Positions 1 to 11,434 of a stretch of DNA of 64,000 nucleotides are shown one piece after another (the stretch's first letter is position 1; each line of letters starts with the position of its first letter). Source of the DNA: Stappia albiluteola (GTDB taxonomy: Bacteria; Pseudomonadota; Alphaproteobacteria; Rhizobiales; Stappiaceae). Made by a program: the position numbers and the translations under genes. Under the pieces are notes generated by a model that worked only from the letters and a program-made list of their open reading frames with translations, was not told where the DNA came from and searched no databases. The DNA is taken from assembly GCF_014050225.1 (NCBI RefSeq), contig NZ_JACFXV010000053.1, positions 1 to 64,000 of the forward strand, written 5' to 3'.

Positions 1-1
1 A

Positions 2-1177
<1,176 letters not shown>

Positions 1178-1330
1178 CGGCTTCGCTCTCTGTCCAATCC
1201 GCGGTTCAGTCGATCGGTCCAGGCGGAATGCGGTACCAGACCGTGCTTAGAACTCTCTGCCTTTATGGTTTCAGGATCAGAATACCGGATGACGATCAGC
1301 CGGAAAGCTGGCGACTGCAGGCTTGGCCGG

Positions 1331-1404
1331 TGGAGCGGGTGAAGGGAATCGAACCCTCGTCATCAGCTTGGAAGGCTGTTGCTCTACCATTGAGCTACAC
1401 CCGC
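1331..1404 (-). tRNA. tRNA-Gly (anticodon TCC)
   Basis: A 74-nt cloverleaf including an encoded CCA. The acceptor stem pairs GCGGGTG with CACCCGC, the T arm reads GGGTTCGATTCCC, and the anticodon loop is CTTCCAA, giving TCC. It lies between tRNA-Tyr and tuf on the same strand. Confidence 0.97.
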
Positions 1405-1421
1405 ACAGCCGGCCGGATCGA

Positions 1422-1506
1422 TGGTGGAGGAGGTTGGATTCGAACCAACGTAGGCTGAGCCAACGGATTTACAGTCCGTCCCCTTTAACCACTCGGGCAC
1501 TCCTCC
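1422..1506 (-). tRNA. tRNA-Tyr (anticodon GTA)
   Basis: An 85-nt tRNA with the long variable arm expected of tRNA-Tyr and an encoded CCA. The acceptor stem pairs GGAGGAG with CTCCTCC and the anticodon loop CTGTAAA gives GTA. It is the first gene of the tRNA-Tyr, tRNA-Gly, tuf unit. Confidence 0.97.
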
Positions 1507-1868
1507 TACCGATCCCCTCGGCCGAAGCTTTCAGGATGGCATCACGGCAACACCCCCGCAAAACGGGCCGGGGCCGATCCCGTGGCGCGTGTTATGCAGA
1601 TAGGGCATGCGGGTGTCAACGCCGATTTGTCCAGTTTTTCGCCTGATATTCACATGGCCGGTCAAGGTCGGCGGATTTCAGCGGATTTTGCGATAAAGTC
1701 CGTTGGGGGAAATCTCGGCATATGGCGTTCCGACGCCGCATTTGCCCTGAATATTAAGCAGTTGGCCCATTCCGCTCGCGATCGAAGCGTCCCGCGCCGC
1801 CCCTTCATCGGCATTCGTGCCGAAGGTTCCTGTTGCCGAGCGGCCATGGCGCGGCTATGCGATTTCCC
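1507..1868. other. Intergenic region, tRNA/tuf promoter only
   Basis: This gap separates the divergent tRNA-Tyr/tuf unit and rlmB. Besides the sigma-70 promoter annotated at 1591-1619 I see no convincing gene. The part upstream of rlmB is somewhat AT-richer and may hold the rlmB promoter, but no clear -35/-10 pair stands out. Confidence 0.6.
1591..1619 (-). promoter_or_regulatory. Sigma-70 promoter of the tRNA-Tyr/tRNA-Gly/tuf unit
   Basis: On the minus strand a perfect TTGACA (1619-1614) is followed after 17 nt by CATAAC (1596-1591). The predicted start is about 75-80 nt upstream of the mature tRNA-Tyr. A near-consensus promoter suits a strongly expressed tRNA and tuf unit. Confidence 0.65.
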
Positions 1869-2666
1869 ATGTCAGACAAGCCCCATTCCAGACGCAAGCA
1901 GCCGGGCGGCCGCCCGACCCCGCCCTTTCGGCGTTCTCCGCGCCCCGATCCTTCGGAGCGGATCTTTCTCTATGGCCTTCACACCGTCGAGGCGGCGTTC
2001 GGCAACCCCGATCGCAAGCGACACAGGCTCTACGCCACCCAGAATGCGCTTCACCGGCTGGAGGAACGGGGAATCGCTCCCGACGTCCCGGTGGAGACGG
2101 CGACGCCCCGTTCGCTTCAGGCGATGGTCGGCAAGGACGCGGTGCATCAGGGCGCTGTCCTGGAGGTCTCCCCCCTGCCCGCGCTCGGAGCCCAGGACCT
2201 GCGCCGGGCAACGCTCGTGCTCGCGCTGGATCAGGTGACGGACCCGCACAATGTCGGGGCGATCCTGCGCTCGGCCGTCGCCCTTGGCGCCGATGCCGTC
2301 GTGACGACGGAGCGCCATGCGCCGGAAGAAGGCGCGGTGCTGGCCAAATCGGCCTCCGGCGCGCTCGACATGGTTCGCCACGTAAGGGTGAAGAACATGG
2401 CGCGTTTCCTGGAGGAAATGGGCGAAGCGGGCTTTCAGCGAATCGCGCTCGACAGCGAAGGCGACGCGCCGCTCGATGAAATGGAATTCGCGGCGAAAGT
2501 CGTGCTCGTGCTCGGCTCGGAGGGCAAGGGCGTGCGCCAGGGCGTCAGGGCCGTCTGCGACCGGCTCGCCCGGCTCGACATGCCCGGACGCATCCGCTCG
2601 CTGAACGTCTCCAATGCGGCAGTCCTGTCGCTATATATCGTGAAGCGCGGCCAGGCCGGTTCCTGA
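1869..2666 (+). CDS. rlmB: TrmH/SpoU-family rRNA 2'-O-methyltransferase, RlmB-like
   Basis: Predicted SAM-dependent methyltransferase of the SPOUT class; RlmB methylates a guanosine ribose of 23S rRNA. The N-terminus holds a basic, disordered stretch and a substrate-binding domain (ERIFLYGLHTVEAAF). The C-terminal SpoU domain shows the three family motifs: DPHNVGAILRSA, VLGSEGKGV and LNVSNAAVLSLY, which form the knotted cofactor site. I chose the ATG at 1869 (MSDKPHSRRK); in-frame alternatives are ATG 1857 and TTG 1833, and none has a strong ribosome binding site. The exact rRNA or tRNA target cannot be told from sequence alone. Confidence 0.88.
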   Translation: MSDKPHSRRKQPGGRPTPPFRRSPRPDPSERIFLYGLHTVEAAFGNPDRKRHRLYATQNALHRLEERGIAPDVPVETATPRSLQAMVGKDAVHQGAVLEVSPLPALGAQDLRRATLVLALDQVTDPHNVGAILRSAVALGADAVVTTERHAPEEGAVLAKSASGALDMVRHVRVKNMARFLEEMGEAGFQRIALDSEGDAPLDEMEFAAKVVLVLGSEGKGVRQGVRAVCDRLARLDMPGRIRSLNVSNAAVLSLYIVKRGQAGS

Positions 2667-2813
2667 TCGGACGGCGCCCCCTCGCGCACGATCCGGCGGG
2701 ACTGCGCGGCAGTGGATCTTCGCCCGCTTGCAGGTGGACAACGGGTGCGCTATCAGGCATCTAGTGCGTGCCTGAATTGCCGGGACTGCGGAATGCCCGC
2801 AGCATCCCGATTG

Positions 2814-2889
2814 GCCGGTATAGCTCAGCTGGTAGAGCACCTGATTTGTAATCAGGGGGTCGCGGGTTCGAATCCTGCTGCCGGCACCA
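2814..2889 (+). tRNA. tRNA-Thr (anticodon TGT)
   Basis: A 76-nt cloverleaf with encoded CCA. The acceptor stem pairs GCCGGTA with TGCCGGC, the D arm contains AGCTCAGCTGGTAGAGC, the anticodon loop TTTGTAA gives TGT, and the T arm reads GGGTTCGAATCC. No integrase or duplicated 3' end lies next to it, so there is no sign of an integrated element. Confidence 0.97.
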
Positions 2890-3227
2890 TATTTCCCGAT
2901 GAGCCTCCCGCAGATAATCGAAACCGGTTCTGAGGGTTGCGTTCCGGTTCCAGCGGGGCGCCCATTGTTCCGGGAAACCTCCTTTGGGCAGGGAGAGCGA
3001 CCTGTGCATGCTCCTGCGACGCGGGCTTCACGGACGCTGATATGGCCGACGCCGCACCGGACCAATCGTCATTGGCACCTATCGCCCGACCCACCTTGTT
3101 TTCAAACGGTGTCCGCGCTCGCGCATCCCGGCTGTACGCTGGTCACCCTGACCCGTCGTTGCGGATCGGCAGGCAAGGCCGGCGGCAAAGTCCGGCGCTG
3201 ATCTCGGCACCTGCGTCTGCGTGACGC
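2890..3227. other. Intergenic region, no gene recognised
   Basis: This stretch separates tRNA-Thr from the convergent oxidoreductase gene. Open frames exist on both strands, but they have no Shine-Dalgarno sequence and resemble no family I know. No repeat or terminator is evident. Confidence 0.5.
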
Positions 3228-5264
3228 CTAGACGTCCTTGAGAAGGCGCAGCGCATCGTAGATCGCCGCGTGTGTGTTGCGCGCGGCAACGGCATCTCCG
3301 ATGCGGAAGAGCTGGAACTCCCCTTCGGGGTTGCGGACGACCGATTGGCGTATCCCCGCTATCAGTTGATCATGCGAGATTTCGCCGAGGTTCGATGACG
3401 CCGGCTTGAGCTCGAAGTAAAGCTCGTCCAGCGGGATCGTGCCATGGTTGATCACCACCTGGTCGAAGTGCCGCGCCCTGGCAACGCCGCCATAGTCGCT
3501 GCCGACATGGGCGATGAGCTGGTTGCCCTCCTTCTCGACCGCCTTAAGCCGGTAGGTGACGGTGAAAGTGACATCCAGCTTCTGGAGTGAGCGCATGTAG
3601 GGCACGAGGTTCATGGCCATGACCTCGGGCGCGAACGCCCGGTCGGGCGTCATGATCTCGACCTTCGCCCCTGTCGCGGCGATGATCTCGGCCGCCTGCA
3701 GGCCCGCATGGTCGCCCGCGTCGTCATAGACCAGAACATTGGCGCCGGGTTTCACGTCACCCGAGATGATGTCCCAGGAGGACACGACGAGTTCGTTCCC
3801 CTTCGAAAGCACGTCGGTATGGGGCAGACCGCCTGTCGCGATGATCACGACATCCGGCTTTTCCCTCCTCACGGTGTCGGCTTCGGCCCAGGTATTGAAG
3901 CGGAAGGCCACCCCGTGCTTCTCGCACTGCGCCATGCGCCAGTCGATGATGCTGATCATCTCCCTGCGGCGCGGGCTCCGGGCAGTCAGACGGATCTGGC
4001 CGCCCGGAACAACCGCCGCTTCGAGGACAACCACGTCGTGACCGCGTGCTCCGGCAACCCGGGCGGCCTCCATGCCGGCCGGCCCGGCACCGACAATGAC
4101 GACCTTCCTGCGCTTTTCCGCCTTCGCGATCGTATGCGGCATGGAAAGCTCCCGCCCGGTCGCCGCATTGTGGATGCAATAGGCCGCGCCACCCTGATAG
4201 ATGCGGTCCAGACAGTAGTTCGCCCCGACGCAGGGCCGGATTTCGTCTTCCCGCTTCTCCACGATCTTGCGGACGATATGCGGATCCGTCATGTGAGCGC
4301 GGGTCATCCCGACCATGTCGAGCTTGCCCGAGGCAATGGCGTGACGGGCGGTCGCCACGTCGGGGATCTTCGCGGCGTGGAAGGTCGGGAAGCCGGTGGC
4401 CGCGCGGATCTCGCCGGCAAAGTCGAGATGCGGCGAATTGGCCATGCCCTGGATCGGGATCACGTCGGTCAGGCCCGCGTCCGTATCGATATGCCCCCTG
4501 ACGACGTTCAGGAAGTCGATGAGGCCGCTTTCCTTGAGACGTCTGGAGATTTCCAGGCCGTCCTCGCGGGTCAGCCCCCCTTCGAGCATTTCGTCGCCCG
4601 TGTATCGGACGCCGACGATGAAGTCGGGGCCGACGCGCCTGCGGATTTCCGTAAGCACATCGAAGGTGAAGCGCAGCCTGTTGTCGAGCGATCCGCCGTA
4701 GGGTCCGTCGAGCTCGTTCGTCAGGGGCGACCAGAACTGGTCCATCAGGTGGCCGTAGGCTTGCAGCTCGATCCCGTCCATGCCGCCGGCCTTCATGCGT
4801 TCGGCGGCGTCGGCGTAATCCTTGATGATCCGCTCGATGTCCCAGTCTTCCATCTTCTTGGGGAATGCGCGGTGTGCCGCTTCCCGGTGATGGGAGGGTG
4901 AGACGACAGGCAGCCAGAACTCCTTGTCCCAACGCGTCCGCCGGCCGAGATGGGTCAGCTGGATCATGATCGCGGCGCCTTCTTCGTGCACCGCGTCCGT
5001 CAGCTGCTTCATCCACGGAACCACCTCGTCCTTGTAGACGAGCAGGTTGTTGAACACCGGCGGGCTGTCCCTCGAAACGGCGGCCGAACCGGCCGTCATC
5101 GTCATGGCCACCCCGCCCTTCGCGCGCTCGACGTGATAGGCGCGATAGCGCTCCTTCGGCAGCCCGTCCTCCGGATAGGCCGGCTCGTGGGATGTGACGA
5201 TGATGCGATTGCGCAGCGTGAGGTGCTTGAGCCGATAGGGCTGAAGAAGAGGATCGTTCGACAT
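3228..5264 (-). CDS. FMN/FAD/Fe-S oxidoreductase, N-methyl demethylase (DgcA/StcD-like)
   Basis: Predicted demethylating dehydrogenase of the old yellow enzyme/dimethylamine dehydrogenase family. It likely acts on dimethylglycine (DgcA) or N-methylproline (StcD). The N-terminal half is an FMN TIM barrel with the motif ELQAYGHLMDQFWSPLTN. A cysteine cluster (RPCVGANYC, then AAYC) binds a [4Fe-4S] centre, and the C-terminal half starts with the FAD motif VVIVGAGPAGMEAA. I chose the ATG at 5264 because GGAG lies a short distance upstream; a GTG at 5291 would add nine residues. It is divergent from the TetR gene and close to a Rieske oxygenase and its reductase, which together fit betaine N-demethylation. 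The exact substrate is inferred. Confidence 0.85.
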   Translation of the reverse strand: MSNDPLLQPYRLKHLTLRNRIIVTSHEPAYPEDGLPKERYRAYHVERAKGGVAMTMTAGSAAVSRDSPPVFNNLLVYKDEVVPWMKQLTDAVHEEGAAIMIQLTHLGRRTRWDKEFWLPVVSPSHHREAAHRAFPKKMEDWDIERIIKDYADAAERMKAGGMDGIELQAYGHLMDQFWSPLTNELDGPYGGSLDNRLRFTFDVLTEIRRRVGPDFIVGVRYTGDEMLEGGLTREDGLEISRRLKESGLIDFLNVVRGHIDTDAGLTDVIPIQGMANSPHLDFAGEIRAATGFPTFHAAKIPDVATARHAIASGKLDMVGMTRAHMTDPHIVRKIVEKREDEIRPCVGANYCLDRIYQGGAAYCIHNAATGRELSMPHTIAKAEKRRKVVIVGAGPAGMEAARVAGARGHDVVVLEAAVVPGGQIRLTARSPRRREMISIIDWRMAQCEKHGVAFRFNTWAEADTVRREKPDVVIIATGGLPHTDVLSKGNELVVSSWDIISGDVKPGANVLVYDDAGDHAGLQAAEIIAATGAKVEIMTPDRAFAPEVMAMNLVPYMRSLQKLDVTFTVTYRLKAVEKEGNQLIAHVGSDYGGVARARHFDQVVINHGTIPLDELYFELKPASSNLGEISHDQLIAGIRQSVVRNPEGEFQLFRIGDAVAARNTHAAIYDALRLLKDV

Positions 5265-5308
5265 GTGCCCGGCTCCGGTTTGCGTCTGCACAGATTGCTA
5301 CGGGAAAA

Positions 5309-5330
5309 TGTTCACTTGTGTCAAGTAACA
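5309..5330. promoter_or_regulatory. Inverted repeat, candidate operator between demethylase and TetR genes
   Basis: TGTTC-ACTTG-TGT-CAAGT-AACA forms a near-perfect dyad with one unpaired C in the left arm. A second, shorter dyad, GTCAA-TTTTA-TTGAC, lies at 5341-5355. Both are in the 121-nt gap between divergent genes and are candidate sites for the TetR or LysR regulator of this region. Confidence 0.45.
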
Positions 5331-5385
5331 GATCATGACTGTCAATTTTATTGACGCCCCTGCGCATTTTTACTAGAGATGGCGG

Positions 5386-6012
5386 ATGGATCAGAACCTG
5401 AACGATGCCGGTTGGCGCGGTTCCCCGGACCTCTGGCTGAGCGCGGCCTACGAGTCGCTTCTTGAGTCCGGCGTCGATGCCGTCAAAATCCTGCCGCTGG
5501 CAAAGAAGCTCAATTTGTCGCGAACGAGCTTCTACTGGTTCTTCAAGGATCGCGAGGAGTTGCTTGGCGCCCTGGTCTCGCGCTGGCGCGAGAAAAACAC
5601 CGGCAACCTGATCAGGCAGGCGGAGGCCTATGCCGAAACGGTCGCCGAAGCGATGCTCAACATCTTCGACTGCTGGCTGGACGGCGACCTGTTCGACGCC
5701 AGGTTCGAGTTTGCGATCAGGAGCTGGGCCCTCCAGTCATCCGGGCTTCTTGCGGAGGTCCAGAAAGCCGATCAGCAGCGCCTCGACGCCCTGACGCGCA
5801 TGTTCGTTCGATTCGGACAGGCCGAAGACCGCGCCGACGTTCGGGCACGCACGATCTACCTGACGCAGATCGGATACATTTCCATGCAGACGCAGGAGGA
5901 TGTTTCCGCCCGCATGAAGCGTATCCCCGGTTACGTCGAAATTTTCACGGGGCAAGCGCCGGAGCAAAGAGAGCTTGACCGCTTTTTCGCGCGGCACGGG
6001 TATCGCCCGTAG
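5386..6012 (+). CDS. TetR/AcrR-family transcriptional regulator
   Basis: A 208-residue protein of typical TetR length. Residues 17-60 form the helix-turn-helix domain (LWLSAAYESLLESG, then LPLAKKLNLSRTSFYWFFKDREELL). The C-terminal helical domain has no recognisable ligand motif. It is divergent from the betaine-type demethylase and convergent with the reductase gene, so it may control the N-demethylation genes. ATG at 5386 is preceded by GGCGG; the other nearby ATG (5379) is out of frame. Confidence 0.9.
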   Translation: MDQNLNDAGWRGSPDLWLSAAYESLLESGVDAVKILPLAKKLNLSRTSFYWFFKDREELLGALVSRWREKNTGNLIRQAEAYAETVAEAMLNIFDCWLDGDLFDARFEFAIRSWALQSSGLLAEVQKADQQRLDALTRMFVRFGQAEDRADVRARTIYLTQIGYISMQTQEDVSARMKRIPGYVEIFTGQAPEQRELDRFFARHGYRP

Positions 6013-6061
6013 CAGGAGCGAACAATGAAGACCGTGTCCAGGATCGGCATTTCCCGCCCGG

Positions 6062-7123
6062 CTACGCCTCCACGGTGACGCGCCCCAAAGGCCTGGAGCA
6101 GCAGGCGAGGATATAGCCCTCCTCGACGTCTTCGTCGGTGATGCCGCCATTGTGGACCATGTGGACCTGGCCGTCGGTCTTGCGCACCTTGCAGGTCCCG
6201 CAGATGCCCATGGAGCACCCCGAGGGGATGACCAGCCCGGCGCCCTTCGCTGCGGCCAGGATCGTGTCCGTCTCGTTGCATTTCGCGGTAATTCCCGAGA
6301 GCGCGAACTCGATCTCCGCCAGGTTTTGCGCATCGGGAACGACATCCTCGGGGACGTCCTCCGCATGCGCGGGCTCTGCAGCGAAGCTTTCCTGATGGTA
6401 GCGGCTCATGTCATAGCCGAGGCCGACGAGCGCGTCGCGCACGGCCTGCATGAAGGGTTCAGGGCCGCAGCAGAATACCTCGCGTTCGAGATAGTCCTGC
6501 GCCATCAGGCCCAGCATGATCTGGTTGAACATGCCGCGATAGCCGGTCCACGGCTTGTAGGGATCCGGCTCTTCGATCACCCACTTGAGGTCAATTCCGA
6601 CCAGGCGCGACGCCATGAGTTCCATCCTGTCGCGCAGGATGATCTCCGAGGGGCGGCGGGCGCAGTTGATGAAAACGAGGTCCGGCTCGCGCCCGGAATC
6701 GTAGAGCCAGGTGGTCATCGCCACCATGGGCGTAATGCCGGAACCGGCCGATATGAAGAGGTACTTCTGCGCCGGATGGTTGACGACCGAGAACGACCCC
6801 ATCGGCCCCCTCGCCTTCAGGCGCATGCCCTTGTGCAGGTTCTCGAGCATCCAGCGCGTGCCGAGGGATCCGCTTTGCGCCTTGACCGTAACGGTCAGCG
6901 CGGTCGGCCTGGAAGGCGAGGAAGAGATCGTGTAGGTGCGATAGAGCGGCCCGCCGGGAACGGGCAGTTCCAGCGTGATGAACTGCCCCGGATCGTGATT
7001 GAACAGCGCGCCGGACGGGCTCTGGAAGCTGAAGGTCACCACATTCGGCGCTTCCGGCGTGCGGGTGACGCATTCAAGCGGCTCAGCGTCCGTCCAGAAG
7101 CTGAGTTTCTTGAACTGGCTCAT
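6062..7123 (-). CDS. Rieske oxygenase reductase (FAD, NAD(P)H, 2Fe-2S ferredoxin)
   Basis: Electron-transfer partner of the Rieske oxygenase encoded just upstream. Order of domains: FAD-binding barrel with RTYTISSSPS, nucleotide-binding domain with FISAGSGITPMVAM and FCCGPEPFM, then a C-terminal plant-type ferredoxin domain with CSMGICGTC and a distant fourth cysteine (ILACCS). This matches GbcB of glycine betaine and the Stc reductases of proline betaine catabolism. ATG 7123 lies 4 nt after the stop of the oxygenase gene, so the two are co-transcribed and probably translationally coupled. Length, 353 residues, is normal. Confidence 0.9.
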   Translation of the reverse strand: MSQFKKLSFWTDAEPLECVTRTPEAPNVVTFSFQSPSGALFNHDPGQFITLELPVPGGPLYRTYTISSSPSRPTALTVTVKAQSGSLGTRWMLENLHKGMRLKARGPMGSFSVVNHPAQKYLFISAGSGITPMVAMTTWLYDSGREPDLVFINCARRPSEIILRDRMELMASRLVGIDLKWVIEEPDPYKPWTGYRGMFNQIMLGLMAQDYLEREVFCCGPEPFMQAVRDALVGLGYDMSRYHQESFAAEPAHAEDVPEDVVPDAQNLAEIEFALSGITAKCNETDTILAAAKGAGLVIPSGCSMGICGTCKVRKTDGQVHMVHNGGITDEDVEEGYILACCSRPLGRVTVEA

Positions 7124-7127
7124 CAGC

Positions 7128-8505
<1,378 letters not shown>

Positions 8506-9384
8506 ATGGCGCGCCCCTACGACTTTTCCTCGATGACCGCCCTCATCTGCTTCGAGGCGGCAGCCCGGAACGCGAGTTTCAAAAATGCCGCCCGGGAGAT
8601 GAACGTTACGCCCGCGGCCGTCAGTCATCAGATAAAGGCGCTCGAGACGGATCTAGGATGCAACCTTTTCCGCCGTCACCATCGCGGCGTCGAGCTGACG
8701 GAGAAGGGAGCCTTCCTGTTTATTGCAATTCAGCGCGGCTTCGAGGCGATTTCCGACGCGGTCACCCAGATACGCGAACGTCCTGAAACGGTCGACGTGA
8801 CCATTGGCTCAACCACGGCGGTGAGCTCGCTCTGGCTCACGCCCAAGATTTCCTCCTTCTGGAAGATCCACCCGACCATCACCGTTTCGCAGATCGTCAG
8901 CGACGTGCCCGCAATGACGGGCCGGTGCGACCTGAGCATCCAGTACAACACCCCTCAGGAAAACGGGGGCGAATATCGCATGTTGTTCCAGGACCGCATC
9001 GTCGCGCTCGGGACGACGCGATTTGCCGCCGAACACGGCATTTCCCGGCTCGAGGACCTGCTCAAGGCGCCCCTGATCCATTCAAGCGGCGAGGATACCG
9101 GCTGGACGACGTGGACCGACTGGTTCAGGGCGCTCGAACGTCCCGCGCCGAAAGGGCGCAACTTCTACGTCAACAACTACATGATCGCCCTGCAGGCAGC
9201 CCAGGAAGACGTCGGCGCGGTGCTTGGATGGGACGGCCTGGTTGGCAGCCTGATGGAAGATGGCCGGCTCGTGAAACTCGTCCCGGAAAGCATTCCCTCT
9301 CCAATGGCTTTCTGTTTGAAGATCCATTCGCGGGCGTCCGCGAAAGCACGCCTTTTCGCCGACTGGCTGGTCGAAGCCGCATAG
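8506..9384 (+). CDS. LysR-family transcriptional regulator (GcvA-like)
   Basis: A 292-residue regulator of standard length. The winged helix-turn-helix at residues 8-65 (FEAAARNASFKNAAREMNVT, AVSHQIKALE) is followed by the periplasmic-binding-like effector domain starting around residue 92. The N-terminus resembles the GcvA group. Its divergent position next to the Rieske oxygenase suggests that it controls the betaine genes in response to a substrate or intermediate. Confidence 0.92.
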   Translation: MARPYDFSSMTALICFEAAARNASFKNAAREMNVTPAAVSHQIKALETDLGCNLFRRHHRGVELTEKGAFLFIAIQRGFEAISDAVTQIRERPETVDVTIGSTTAVSSLWLTPKISSFWKIHPTITVSQIVSDVPAMTGRCDLSIQYNTPQENGGEYRMLFQDRIVALGTTRFAAEHGISRLEDLLKAPLIHSSGEDTGWTTWTDWFRALERPAPKGRNFYVNNYMIALQAAQEDVGAVLGWDGLVGSLMEDGRLVKLVPESIPSPMAFCLKIHSRASAKARLFADWLVEAA

Positions 9385-9446
9385 GCCCGCGGCAGCGATA
9401 TTCAGGATTAGGTGTGCGCTATCGGCGATTTTTTTGCCATATCCCT

Positions 9447-10463
9447 TCAGAACGCGGCCAGTCGCTGGATCGTCCAGAACGCGCCGAGCGTACCGACGAG
9501 GTAGGCTGGAACCAGCTGCATCCAAGGCGGCCAGTGTCCGCCCAGACGCACAAGCGCGCGCGCCGTCACGAGGACGACCGCAACGAACGCGAGCTGGCCG
9601 AGTTCCACCCCGATATTGAACGACAGGAGGGCCAGGGGGATTCCTCTCTCGGGCAACCCGGCATCCGACAGCACGGTCGCGAAGCCGAAGCCATGAAGAA
9701 GACCGAATGCGAACGCCACGAGCCATGGGCGCTCGATCGTGAAGCTCGTTTCTCCGCGTCGGGCTCGCACGATCTCGACACCGAGGAACAGGATCGACAT
9801 CGCGATGGCAGCTTCGACGAGCGGTACGGGAGGGCGCACATAGCCAAATGTCGCCACAGCCAGGGTGAGGCTGTGCGCCACGGTGAAGGCGGTCACGGTC
9901 TTCACGAGCATCCAGGGGCCGGGAACCAGAAGCAGCAGGCCAAAGACAAACAACAGGTGATCGACGCCGGCGAAAATGTGGTCGATGCCCTGCCTCGTGA
10001 ACTCCACGGCCACCTGGAGACTTCGCCGATCGGCGGCAAGCTCGACCCATGGCTGCGAGGGGCGTGCGATCCCCATCCACCTATGCCCGTCGAGCGTCTC
10101 CACTTCGACAATGGCCTCGGTGATCGTCAGCTCAAGTCCGGGAAACCCGATGCGATTGCCAGAGAGCCCTTTGGCGCCTGCGTCGATCCAGCGCCTTTCA
10201 AGACGGGAGTCGCTCAGTGTCTGAACCAGCGGAGGGCGCGTGTCGCGCACTCCTTCCGGCAGTTTCAGGATTACCGCAAGCGGGATGTCGCCGCGCATCG
10301 GAGTGCGCCACAACAGCGAAAATTGCGAAGGCGCCGTCTCGGTGATCTGCAGGTAGGCCGGCCGGGATTCGTGCGCGTGGGCGCCCGGCCAGGCCGGAGC
10401 CAGCAGGAGAAGCAGGGCAAGGAGGGACTGGCTCAGAACTCCGCGCGAAGCCATCAGCATCAT
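9447..10463 (-). CDS. HupE/UreJ-family membrane protein
   Basis: A 338-residue membrane protein. It has an N-terminal signal peptide ending near AHA, a periplasmic region of about 140 residues, then about six or seven membrane helices with the family's histidine-rich motifs (GIDHIFAGVDHLLFVFG, FTVAHSLTLA, LLHGFGFA). HupE proteins are associated with nickel or cobalt uptake, but this longer form with a periplasmic domain is uncharacterised. It overlaps the upstream isomerase gene by 4 nt (ATGA). No hydrogenase or urease gene is nearby, so a metal role is only a possibility. Confidence 0.8.
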   Translation of the reverse strand: MMLMASRGVLSQSLLALLLLLAPAWPGAHAHESRPAYLQITETAPSQFSLLWRTPMRGDIPLAVILKLPEGVRDTRPPLVQTLSDSRLERRWIDAGAKGLSGNRIGFPGLELTITEAIVEVETLDGHRWMGIARPSQPWVELAADRRSLQVAVEFTRQGIDHIFAGVDHLLFVFGLLLLVPGPWMLVKTVTAFTVAHSLTLAVATFGYVRPPVPLVEAAIAMSILFLGVEIVRARRGETSFTIERPWLVAFAFGLLHGFGFATVLSDAGLPERGIPLALLSFNIGVELGQLAFVAVVLVTARALVRLGGHWPPWMQLVPAYLVGTLGAFWTIQRLAAF

Positions 10464-11395
10464 GAGCCGCCATCGCCAGGACGGTCGACGGGTTGCGCCG
10501 GCGATGCGGCCGCCCCCGGGCTTTCCACCTCGGGCACCGGCAGCAATACCGTATATTTCGCCCGCATTTCATCGTAGGACTTCCGCCAGGCTTCCGCCTT
10601 CTGCTGTCCCAGCCAGGCGGTCTTCACCTCGTTCGCGACCTCCTCGAAGCGCGGCACCCTTCCCGCAATGACCTTGTCGACACGCACGAGGTGCCAGCCC
10701 AGACCCGATTGCACAGGCCCGCTCCAGACGCCTGGCTGCAGGTCATCGATACTCTGCGCGAAGCCTGCCCCGAACTCCCGCGCGATCGCCTGCAGCGAAC
10801 GTTCGCCATAGTAGTCCTGGAACATGAACCTGTCCCCCAGGCCCGATCCTTCAACCCGGTCGGCGGAGGTGCCGGAAAGCTCTTCGAGCGCTGCAGCGGC
10901 GTCGGCCTGCGCATTCTTGCCCCGGCGGTCGGGCGAGAAGTAGATGTGCCTGAAGCTGAGGCGCGGCGCCATTTCGAAGAGGCGGTTGTTGTCGGCGTAC
11001 CAGCTCTTCAGTTCCGCAATCGTCGGCTCGCGCGCCGCTGCGATGTCTTCCGCGAGGAACTGCATCTTCTGCGCCATCCGGCGCCTGACGATCGTATCGT
11101 CCTTGTCGAGCCCCAGAGCGAGGGCCTCGCGATAGAGGATGTCCTCCCGCACACGGTCCTCGACGAGGGCATTGAACTCGGCCTGCGTGGGCGGACGGTT
11201 CCACTGAGTCTCGAATCCGAGGATCAGCCGCGCGACGTCGTCGACCGTGTACCGGATCTCGGTTGGCATGAGCGCCTCTGTCCGGTCGTCCAGCAGGACG
11301 AAGACGCCGGACATCACGCCGCCGAGAACCAGGAAATGCAGGAGCGGGTCGCGAGCGAATCTGCCCAGGACACGCTTGAGCGTTGTTTGAGACAC
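10460..11395 (-). CDS. Membrane-anchored PpiC/SurA-like peptidyl-prolyl isomerase
   Basis: A 311-residue protein with one N-terminal membrane segment (LLHFLVLGGVMSGVFVLL) and a periplasmic part. A helical chaperone-like region precedes a parvulin-like domain from about residue 140 (RLSFRHIYFS, then SGLGWHLVRVDKV). It may fold or stabilise an exported or membrane partner, plausibly one of its two neighbours. The start is GTG at 11395, without a strong ribosome binding site. It overlaps the HupE-like gene by 4 nt and lies 39 nt after the DUF3604 gene, so the three form an operon. Confidence 0.75.
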   Translation of the reverse strand: MSQTTLKRVLGRFARDPLLHFLVLGGVMSGVFVLLDDRTEALMPTEIRYTVDDVARLILGFETQWNRPPTQAEFNALVEDRVREDILYREALALGLDKDDTIVRRRMAQKMQFLAEDIAAAREPTIAELKSWYADNNRLFEMAPRLSFRHIYFSPDRRGKNAQADAAAALEELSGTSADRVEGSGLGDRFMFQDYYGERSLQAIAREFGAGFAQSIDDLQPGVWSGPVQSGLGWHLVRVDKVIAGRVPRFEEVANEVKTAWLGQQKAEAWRKSYDEMRAKYTVLLPVPEVESPGAAASPAQPVDRPGDGGS

Positions 11396-11434
11396 GCCAG
11401 ACCCCGCCTTGCCTTCTCTATTTTTCTGTCATCT

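Noticed and set aside
2814-2889. tRNA-Thr as an integration site
   Set aside because: No integrase, no direct repeat of the tRNA 3' end and no accessory genes next to it were seen.
2937-3224. 95-codon frame after tRNA-Thr
   Set aside because: No Shine-Dalgarno sequence, no known motif, and low-information composition.
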